From Ectocarpus siliculosus (Eukaryota; Sar; Phaeophyceae; Ectocarpales; Ectocarpaceae), in the NCBI GenBank assembly GCA_000310025.1, contig FN649742.1:4413795-4443006 (forward strand): a stretch of DNA of 29,212 bases. The letters are read 5' to 3'. This document shows, piece by piece, positions 23,401 to 29,212 of this stretch. Each line of letters opens with the position of its first letter. Positions within the stretch are counted from its first letter, which is position 1. Under the pieces are notes generated by a model, which worked only from the letters and a program-made list of their open reading frames with translations, made no database searches and was not told where the DNA came from. The position numbers were made by a program, and so were the translations under genes.

Positions 23401-26400
23401 GAGTGGGACCGGAGAGCCAACAGATATGTGCAAAGTGCGGGAACAACACGCATGGGCCAGGGAAAGGCAGTGCACGGTTACGGACCTCAAGAGCGGTGGA
23501 TTGAAAGTCGACGAATATTAACATTCACTCAACAGCTATACTGAGGGGACAGTGAGGCGGGGCAATCGTGTGCGCACGAGCTCACGCCCTTCGTGCAAGA
23601 CGTATGGCACGACTTGGCAAACAGAGGTGGCGGGAGGTTTTGAAAACCGCGCATGCGTTCTCTCAATCGTGTGCACATTATTGCTCCTCGCCAGCAGAGG
23701 GTCTCGCCTCACCTCACGCTCCCGCTGCCTCTCCTCTTCCCGCTGGGCCTCTCGTTCTCCAAACTTGGCACGCTCTGCTTCCAAACCACGCGCCATCCTC
23801 TCTCGCTCTTCCACGAGGAGGAGCTCTGCAGCTTGGACGCGCTCCCTAGCAGCAGTTTCGCTAGCACCAGCGGTGGCGGCAGGCGCAGCACTTGACCCTG
23901 ATCGCTCTTCGCTGGGGCGACGCCGTCTATAGCTGTCGTTCCACGGACGGCGGCGGCCCCCTCGCCGGTCACCTCTGTAGGGGCGGTACTCCTCGTTTCC
24001 GCTGGATGACCCGTACTCCTCGCTCTCCCACCTCCCGCTCCAGCCGCGGCGAGAGGGATCTCGGCGGTCGTCGAAGCTCGCCCAACGCCGTCCGGGTGTA
24101 GACCGGACAGACAAGTCCGCGCGGCCTCTGTCGTCGCCGCCGCGGCCACCGTGCCTGTCGTTCCGGGACCAGGGCCTCCTCCCAGTCCGTGACCGCCGGC
24201 CGCTACCGCTCGGGTAGTCGCTGCTGCCGATCTCCACGTCTCCGTCGCTCCAGCACTCGGGTTCCGACTCCGCCTGTCCCCTCCGACCGCCACGGCCTCT
24301 ACTGCCCCCGCCTCGCCGACGGCCGGGGCATTGCTCCCAGTCTTCGTGAGCGCTAGACATTGCCGGCGTCACCCACTCGCCTCCGCCGCCGTCCAGCCGC
24401 CCTCTTTCGTGGTACTCGCGAACGGCTTCCTCGGCCGGGGACCAGGGGCGATCCCCGCCGCCTCCCCTCCGCCGAAAGAAGAACGGGGCCGGCTCAAACT
24501 CTCCAACACCGGGCGCGCCTCCAGCCATCGCACCGTCCGGTTGTCCCCATGATCCGTTCCACCTCCGGCCGTCTTCGCCGCCGCGTACCCGTCGGTGGTG
24601 CTCTTGTCCCGGCGATCCGGTCCACCCGGCACCAAAGTGCGTGGAACCGTGGAGGAGTTGGCCGGTGGGGTCGGTCCGCACGGCGTCGCGTTCGGCCGCT
24701 GCTGCCGCCGTGCTTGCGGCAGCGGCAGCGGCGGCGGCGGTGGCGGCAGCGGCCGCCGAAGCCGACGACGCCTCCGCTTCGACGTCGCAGAGCCGGATGG
24801 CCTCTATCGCGTCGCGAGAGCGCCGGAGGGCGGCCCTGAGCTCCTCCACCTGCCCGTCCAGGGCAGATCGCTCGCACTCTTCCTCCTCCGCGCGGTGCTC
24901 GGCACGATCTGCTTGTCGGTTGAGAGTCAAAACAGACAAACGTCGGCCGGTGTCGTCGTAGACACTCGATGCGAGGAAAGGAAGACGCGGAAGGGCACGC
25001 CAGGGGAAGGGCGGACCTATAGAAACGTGCCCGTTTTTTTTCGTACGTGCAGCTTTCGAGCACTTGTACCGACCGATGCCTTAAGCACTCAACTGTCCCG
25101 ACAAATTGTCCCAACCGTAGCATGCTGCCTTGTGATCCACGTCGACAGCAAGCCCACAAAAAACACGCACGAATCGCCCTGGTAGATGGGGAGGGGGGAA
25201 AGAACCAACGCCGCCACCCAGGCGAACAACCTTCCGTGTCCGAACCATCGCCGAATCAAACACGTCGCTTTCGCCTCCGGGATGCCAACAAAAAGAAAAA
25301 CGAGAGAAAAGTTGTCCCAACAACGATGCCGAGGCCCTGTGAGAGAAAAACACCCTTCCCTGCGCTATGGGTTTGCCGGCAACCGCCCCAAACAAACGCC
25401 AAACTACACCGCTCACGGAAAAAAAACAATTGACACCAATGTTCTGTTCTGACCTCGGTCTAGCTCGGCGCTCGAGAGAGCTTGCCTGAGCTCCGTGGCT
25501 TCAGCCTCCCACTGCCGCTCCCTCTCCCTGCAGACCGGCAGTACAGAAAGCCAGGCAAGATAGATTGAGGGGTGGGTAACTTGCTGGGCGGTTGGCGTCA
25601 GGGAACAGGCAGAAATAACGGCGGCAGTTACTAACGGATGTCAAAGACGACTCGTGGGAGCGTGCCCCCATGACCCGTGAGGGGAAAACAGAGTGGCCGT
25701 GGCGCTACCATTATATTTTGTACATTGTGTGGAACGAAAAGTGGACGGCCTCAGCAACCGACCGAAAAGATTCCGTCGTCGCGCAGCAAGAACAATCACC
25801 AGTAATATAGGCGGCGCCAGCTACACCATGCAGTTTCTATTCGCCATTTCCCCGTCTTCCTGCTCACCTCAGCCGGGTCGCCTCGGCCTTGAGGGCGTCC
25901 CTCTCCTCGGTCGCTTTCCGAAGACTCTTCGCTTGGCGAGCCCTCTCCTCTTCCATGGACGCCTCTAGCGATCGAACTCTCCCCTCTAGCTCTTGCCGCC
26001 CGAGACGCACGAACGCCCGGTCGCCCTCCACTGTCACCTCTCTGCCAGGGAAGAAAAACACAAAAAGAACAAAAAACGCCAATGTATTCAGGGCATGTTC
26101 GTCTTCGGGGGGCTAGATCTCTGCCGTGTTCTAGAGTGAAGACGGCGGCAGCAACAAAATCCGTGAGTGTTAACATCTCCACAATATCGTATCCCCATGC
26201 TCTTGCCTAGCCTAGGTTCCAAAGGCTGCTTGCTGGTGCTCTCCTTTCATGGCGAACAGTAACGAAGAACGCCACGAATTTACATGCATAGCAAGCCCCT
26301 TGCCTTCGCCGCTCCGCCTTGCACCGCTCGCTGGCCGTAAGCCCTATCCCCTGCTTGCTATATATCCGCACACAAACATAAAAGGGAAAACGACACAACA

Positions 26401-28425
26401 GGGTATACCCTGGTCGAAAAGCGACACACCTGGGTACACAGTCATTAACAGCAGTAAATGCATTCATATGATTGGTCAGCGCCCAATTTCACCCCGGTAC
26501 GTCCGAAAAGGAGCAGGGTATACCCTGCTGTGTCTACTTTTCTCACCAACTGCTGTACCCTGTTATCGGAAGTGTACCCTGACCTGACGGGAAATAAGAC
26601 CCATTCATCAATCATTTCCCCCGCAGGAATCTTCCCAACTCCTTTTCCTCTCCAACCATGGGGTACCAAACGGCGAATCTTCCCACCCAATAACAACCAT
26701 GGCAACGCGGCAGGAATCAGTTTCCGCCCCTGCCAAACAACACCAACCATTATTAACTCTTCCGCTCTAAATCAACAATGGCCGGGCACTACCCCAGCAC
26801 AGCAGTTGTTCCGTTTGGAAACATGCACACGCGCACAATACCCCGTGCACCACTGCTTGCTGCAGTCTATATGCGACATGCACGGGTCACGCTACGAAAG
26901 CGAGACCGATCCAGCATGGTTGACATGCACATATATATATTTATGCATGTATGTCCACAGCACTACACGGGTAACGTTGGGCGCCGCCACTCCCTCCTGC
27001 CTGTGCCGTGTGTGCGTGGGTGTGTTGTCTGTTGTGTCTCAATTGCGATGTGTTTCTTGCTTGAACTACTACTACTGCTGTAACAGCAGCGGTCGCGCTT
27101 ACCAGCCGACCAAGCCGACCAACCAATCAATGTATGTAGTAACAAGACGTCAGGCTTCAGCGGGATGAGCCGATGAAATACACCGCGAGCACAGGGAGGG
27201 TGATTGAGTTGGACGACACAGTCCTGCTGCCAGAGTTGTTAGCACTCGCTCCTCCTTCCATGATTGATGTCAAGGGCGTGCCTGTGTGTGGTGTTGCTGC
27301 CTCTCTCCTCCGCCCGCTCAGCGCAGCGCCACACATCATGGGCACATACATGCATATATATGCATGTCAACCATGCTGGATTGGTCTCGCTTTCGTAGCG
27401 TGACCCGTGCATGTCGCATATAGATAGACTGCAGCAAGCAGTGGTGCACGGGGTATTGTACACGTACGTGTGTGCATGTTTCCAAACGGAACAACTGCTG
27501 TGCTGGGGTAGTGCCCGGCCATTGTTGATTTAGAGCGGAAGAGTAGATGGTTGGTGCTGTTTGGCAGGGGCGGAAACTGATTCCTGCCGCGTTGCCATGG
27601 TTGTTGTTGGGTGGGAAGATTCGCCGTTTGGTACCCCATGGTTGGAGAGGAAAAGGAGTTGGGAAGATTCCTGCGGGGGAAATGATTGATGAATGGGTCT
27701 TATTTCCCGTCAGGTCAGGGTACACTTCCGAAAACAGGGTACAGTTGGTGAGAAAAGTAGACACAGCAGGGTATACCCTGCGCCTTTTCGGACGTACCGG
27801 GGTGAAATTGGGCGCTGACCAATCATATGAATGAATTTACTGCTGTTAATGACTGTGTACCCAGGTGTGTCGCTTTTCGACCAGGGTATACCCTGTTGTG
27901 TCGTTTTCCCAACATAAAACATGCAAAAAAAAAAAAACTTTAAGCAGGATCTGGGGTTCTTCGGTGCTCCTGTCGCCAAGAGTGGCACATGGCATGTAGC
28001 CCGCTTGCCTGCGCATCTGGTAGGCCTCCTTGTACACCGCCGCTTGCTCGGCCGCCCTCTCCGCTTCGGCCTCCGCCGCGGTGGCCCTCGCCTCCTGCGC
28101 CAGAGCGTCGCTCCTCGCTTTCTACGTCAAAAAAAAAAAAAGGTCCAACGGAGGAGCTACTAAACAACAAAGACTAGACGATGACTTTTTCGTCGGCAAA
28201 CGTTTTGCGAGGGCCGCACGGACCAGGGAAATCAATCGGAAACGTGTTAAGGGCACCAGAACGGCCGCGGAAGGTAGATATTCTGCAGTACTTGTGCTGC
28301 GTGGGTCCTCTTCGGCCAGGAGAAGGCGCAGACCTAGTGCTGTGTGCTGGTGTTCTCGTCGCCTCGTCAGCAGGAATCACTCTTGAAATTTCACGATAAA
28401 TCAACGGGGTATTGTCTGCTTCCAT
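20500..28425 (-). CDS. Long coiled-coil, Arg/Gly-rich low-complexity protein, 9 exons; function unknown
   Basis: Proposed exons in gene order: 28425-28186, 28121-28009, 26041-25868, 25527-25454, 24911-23713, 23350-22421, 21894-21578, 21053-20915, 20832-20500. They sum to 3519 bp, an exact multiple of three (1172 residues), with every junction phase-compatible. The start is the first in-frame ATG. Residues about 75-245 form one heptad-like charged helix continuous across five exons (for example ADEKKARSDALAQEA, RQELEGRVRSLEASMEEE, ELRQALSSAELDR). Then come a poly-Ala block, a long Gly/Arg/Asp/Trp-rich disordered region, a second coiled coil (about 545-665, rich in EERERMARGLE and EEEEEQRQTR type sequence), Gln runs, and an acidic end SDNDWF. 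Exons 2-7 are well supported; the first donor (AAA|GTCATC) and the last two exons are weaker. I recognise no catalytic domain. It converges on the TBC1D32-like gene with about 1.1 kb between stops. A MULE-like element occupies intron 2. Confidence 0.6.
21824..21846 (-). repeat. CAG run encoding poly-Gln in the coiled-coil gene
   Basis: CTG units on the plus strand lie within exon 7 (21894-21578) of the minus-strand gene and encode seven consecutive Gln residues after KIRQRR. Confidence 0.8.
26375..26383. repeat. Target-site duplication, left copy
   Basis: AACATAAAA immediately precedes the GGG terminus of the inverted-arm element and matches the nine bases that follow its other end. Confidence 0.88.
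26384..26954 (+). repeat. Left terminal inverted repeat (about 571 bp)
   Basis: This arm matches the reverse complement of 27344-27910. It contains two copies of the palindrome CAGGGTATACCCTG (26399-26412 and 26514-26527), plus partial GTACCC-type copies further in. The inner end is marked by ATGCATGTATGT at 26943-26954; beyond it the two sides stop matching. Confidence 0.85.
26955..27343. other. Unique centre of the MULE-like element, possible captured fragment
   Basis: These 389 bp are not shared between the arms. On the plus strand an ATG at 27173 opens a frame that stays open through the centre (to about 27340) and then runs into the right arm. The centre-encoded part has non-repetitive composition (begins MKYTASTGRVIELDD, later VKGVPVCGVAASLLRPLS) and follows a plausible acceptor, ggcttcag, at about 27161. 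This could be a piece of host exon picked up by the element, as Pack-MULEs do, or chance. I recognise no domain. Confidence 0.35.
27344..27910 (-). repeat. Right terminal inverted repeat (about 567 bp)
   Basis: This is the reverse-complement partner of the left arm. Palindromes CAGGGTATACCCTG at 27767-27780 and 27882-27895 lie at exactly the same distances from the outer end as their left-arm partners (15 and 130 bases), so the outer parts have had no net length change since insertion. Confidence 0.85.
27911..27919. repeat. Target-site duplication, right copy
   Basis: AACATAAAA immediately follows the CCC terminus and is identical to the left copy. The unoccupied site would contain a single copy. 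Confidence 0.88.
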
Positions 28426-28631
28426 GCTTTCCCCCTCCTCCGACCTTGTTGCTGTTGTTGCGTGGTCGCTGTCTTCAAGTGACAAACAACTCTCTATGTA
28501 ACCCCGATATCCACTACAGTACCTCAGTTTTGTCTACTCTTCTTGTTCGGGAACTTCCGCCATCACACGCTTCGCCCAGAAGTAAGACTCGTCTTCTCAT
28601 CTCTCTGCCATCGATGAACTAGACCGAAATA

Positions 28632-28653
28632 CCCCCCCCCCCCCCTCCCCCCC
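28632..28653 (+). repeat. Poly-C tract interrupted by one T
   Basis: Fourteen C, one T, seven C, about 200 bp upstream of the coiled-coil gene's ATG. Such tracts recur through the intergenic DNA here. Confidence 0.95.
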
Positions 28654-28747
28654 TCATCTTTCTGCCATCGGGATTGGGTTTTCGTCGCTTGGTAACGACG
28701 TTGTAAAAGAAGCCAATTCACTTCGTGACTCGGCAACCAGGTTACCG

Positions 28748-28767
28748 TTTTTTTTTTTTTTTTTTTT
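28748..28767 (+). repeat. Poly-T tract (20)
   Basis: Lies upstream of the start of the minus-strand coiled-coil gene. It could be an A-tail remnant of a retrocopy on the minus strand, but no flanking gene copy was seen. Confidence 0.95.
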
Positions 28768-29161
28768 GGCAGTAACCATGGTGGTCGAGTAGATCATGTT
28801 GTGCGGGGTGGAGAAACCTCACTCCGCGCAAGGGGGATGATCGCACCACGTTGTGTTAAAATGGTCAAGCGTCCTCGAGGCAGTTACACAGTGCTTACAA
28901 CTGTCTCTGGAAGTGAAAGCACCAGAAAATAAATTAAGTCATACGCAGCTGTCATCCGTACGCAAGGAAGTAAGCACAAGATGCCGAACACCCTTAGCAT
29001 GATGCAGCTCACCCTTCATGCGACTCGCCGAATACCTCACGGTGCTTCGCGCTTGGTGATGTGAGAGCCTGGTCCGGTGAGAACCCGGCATGCTCCGTCT
29101 CGGCTTTGTAGGGATGCGAGGTCAATGGTCTAACGACTACGGCATGCACGACTATGAGTAC

Positions 29162-29162
<1 letters not shown>

Positions 29163-29194
<32 letters not shown>
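29163..29194 (+). repeat. Poly-C tract (32) near window end
   Basis: Thirty-two C residues, followed by only 18 more bases. It is the longest homopolymer in the window. Confidence 0.97.
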
Positions 29195-29212
29195 TGTCTT
29201 TTTGTTTGGCCC

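Larger units (their letters stand above)
26384..27910. mobile_element. Non-autonomous Mutator-like (MULE/foldback) transposon with long inverted arms
   Basis: Left arm 26384-26954 and right arm 27344-27910 are inverted copies, nearly identical by eye apart from scattered substitutions and small indels (for example an extra TATC in the right arm near the inner end). The ends read GGGAAAACGACACAACAGGG inward from both sides. Directly outside them is a perfect 9-bp direct repeat, AACATAAAA, at 26375-26383 and 27911-27919. A 9-bp target duplication with long TIRs is the hallmark of Mutator-like elements. The 389-bp centre is too short for a MURA transposase, so movement would need enzyme supplied from elsewhere. 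Long apparent proteins translated from the arms are artefacts of the repeat. The element lies inside intron 2 of the minus-strand coiled-coil gene and so probably leaves the protein intact. Confidence 0.88.
26042..28008 (-). other. Intron 2 of the coiled-coil gene, apparent GC-AG intron enlarged by a transposon
   Basis: In gene direction the upstream exon ends CGCAG and the intron begins GCAAGC, close to the GC-donor consensus AG|GCAAGT. The downstream acceptor is cttccctggcag. Both sides are phase 2 and join a continuous charged helix (AYQMR-R-EVTVEG). No GT donor close by preserves the frame. Without the 1.5-kb element and one target duplication the intron would be about 430 bp, like its neighbours. 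Confidence 0.55.
28426..29212. other. Upstream region of the coiled-coil gene
   Basis: Holds the 5' flank and presumed promoter of the minus-strand gene, with C and T homopolymers. The reading frame stays open for at least 60 bases above the chosen ATG but has no further ATG. No other gene was seen to the window end. Confidence 0.5.

Noticed and set aside
22787-23521. Plus-strand ORF of 244 codons, Leu/Pro-rich
   Set aside because: Antisense shadow of exon 6 of the coiled-coil gene.
26458-27168. Open frame of 236 codons (plus) and its near-identical partner on the minus strand at 27336-27764, looking like a duplicated gene
   Set aside because: Both are translations of the two inverted transposon arms; the similarity comes from the TIRs and there is no transposase or other domain.
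1-29212. tRNA or rRNA genes
   Set aside because: No T-loop/anticodon arrangement or rRNA-like segment could be recognised by eye; a covariance-model scan would be decisive.

Overview
The window is nuclear DNA from an intron-bearing eukaryote. Coding sequence is split into exons with GT-AG (one likely GC-AG) boundaries and pyrimidine-rich acceptors. Exons are rich in G/C at third codon positions, introns are mostly a few hundred bases, and the DNA is studded with long C/G homopolymers and CAG/GCC triplet runs. A ciliary gene implies a flagellated life stage. The overall style fits a stramenopile alga, possibly a brown alga, but that placement is inference. All gene models below were spliced by eye using open frames, splice consensus and phase agreement; no transcript or database was available.

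Layout: 1-4111 holds no convincing gene. A minus-strand Ser/Gly/Pro-rich gene lies at about 5810-4112 and carries an in-frame TGA. A weak two-exon minus-strand candidate is at 8916-8587, next to a 20-unit CAG tract. A small plus-strand candidate gene is at about 10072-11028. At 12558-11612 (minus) are two exons of a twin-CX9C protein of the TRIAP1/Mdm35 type, a mitochondrial intermembrane-space protein. Its start lies 345 bp from, and divergent to, the main gene at 12904-19408 (plus): five exons, 1725 residues, best read as TBC1D32 (broad-minded/BROMI), a cilium-assembly protein. Convergent to it, 28425-20500 (minus) is a nine-exon gene for a long coiled-coil, Arg/Gly-rich, poly-Ala and poly-Gln protein of unknown function.

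The most striking element is at 26384-27910: about 570-bp inverted arms around a 389-bp centre, flanked by a perfect 9-bp direct repeat. This is the structure of a non-autonomous Mutator-like (MULE/foldback) transposon. It sits inside an apparent GC-AG intron of the coiled-coil gene, and its centre holds a short open frame that could be a captured host fragment (Pack-MULE-like).

The two named genes work in different compartments (flagellum and mitochondrion). Their shared divergent promoter is a neighbour relation, not evidence of a common pathway.
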